From the NCBI GenBank assembly GCA_900548455.1, contig URKQ01000031.1, positions 1 through 41,087 on the forward strand: a DNA stretch of 41,087 nucleotides. Reading direction: 5' to 3'. The notes below the pieces were generated by a model that worked only from the letters and a program-made list of their open reading frames with translations, was not told where the DNA came from and made no database searches. Source of the DNA: an uncultured Clostridium sp. (GTDB taxonomy: Bacteria; Bacillota; Clostridia; Clostridiales; Clostridiaceae). Both the position numbers and the translations under genes were made by a program. Of the stretch, positions 40,964 to 41,087 are shown in pieces. Positions within the stretch are counted from its first letter, which is position 1. Every line of letters starts with the position of its first letter.

Positions 40964-41087
40964 TTAAAGAGCTCTTAACAGAGCTTTTTTTATATGGACA
41001 AAGTATTTATTACCATTTCTGTTAACTATTGATGGTACTGCAAGATATATATCACTAATACCATATTGTCCTTCAAACAAACTAGAT
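40964..41087 (-). CDS. ldh: L-lactate dehydrogenase, C-terminal end (partial, possibly truncated)
   Basis: Reading leftward from the window edge, the frame gives LFEGQYGISDIYLAVPSIVNRNG, which matches the conserved C-terminal strand of bacterial L-lactate dehydrogenases (cf. YG..DVYIGVPAVVNRNG). Family members normally continue for about 30 residues after VNRNG, through an acidic helix. Here only about 16 residues follow (NKYFVHIKKALLRAL), they are not family-like, and they run into a terminator hairpin. The gene may be 3'-truncated or frameshifted. The rest of the gene lies outside the window. Confidence 0.7.
   Translation of the reverse strand, partial: SSLFEGQYGISDIYLAVPSIVNRNGNKYFVHIKKALLRAL
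40966..40993. terminator. Terminator between cotF-like gene and ldh
   Basis: AAAGAGCTC and GAGCTTTTT pair (one G-U) around TTAACA and are followed by T's on the plus strand. The hairpin overlaps the 3' end of the minus-strand ldh frame, so it may serve both genes. Confidence 0.8.

Overview
The window is a chromosomal replication-origin region of a low-GC, endospore-forming Gram-positive bacterium. The gene content (yyaC, CotF-type coat protein, DUF4446, LonC, rplI-lonC-dnaB order, an rRNA operon beside gyrA) and the AT-rich codon usage point to Clostridium sensu stricto. The species cannot be fixed from the sequence alone.

Layout. Positions 1-240 hold the promoter and leader of an rRNA operon running leftward out of the window. 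Positions 393-9299 (minus strand) carry gyrA, gyrB, remB, recF, an S4-domain gene (yaaA), dnaN and dnaA. The origin is bipartite: a cluster of DnaA boxes lies between dnaA and rpmH (9352-9672), and DnaA boxes plus a DnaA-trio/AT-rich unwinding element lie between dnaA and dnaN (7735-7910). Rightward from the origin run rpmH, rnpA, yidD, yidC, jag, mnmE, mnmG, rsmG, noc, parA, parB and a DUF4446 gene. Three perfect parS sites lie between 17093 and 19678.

A sporulation/sulfur-selenium block follows: yyaC and a cysteine-desulfurase-like gene on the minus strand, then yedF and DUF3343 on the plus strand. Next comes DUF951, then rpsF-ssb-rpsR behind a structured leader, a MazG-like gene, DUF2232, gdpP, rplI, lonC, dnaB, a TM2 gene, a YhaM-like nuclease, a COG2509 flavoprotein and purA. 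A BaiN/HI0933-type flavoprotein converges on purA.

From about 36.7 kb the syntenic core ends. The rest is a looser accessory stretch: tRNA-Glu(UUC), a compact protein resembling SEDS (FtsW/RodA) glycosyltransferases, a secreted or anchored NTF2-like protein, a gene remnant, a DUF1259 protein, two small coat-like proteins and the 3' end of a lactate dehydrogenase gene on the minus strand.

The core genes cover initiation (DnaA, DnaN, DnaB, SSB), topology (gyrase), repair (RecF), segregation (ParAB-parS, Noc), tRNA wobble modification (MnmEG), membrane insertion (YidC, YidD, Jag) and c-di-AMP turnover (GdpP). The most unusual observations are: (1) a 108-bp ungapped direct repeat (91/108 identical by my alignment) with a conserved hairpin, lying 131 and 133 nt upstream of two unrelated accessory genes; (2) the compact SEDS-like protein, with Glu where the family has its catalytic Asp; (3) a 12-bp hairpin that would bring a distant Shine-Dalgarno to the TTG start of lonC; (4) parS sites merged with terminator-like palindromes.
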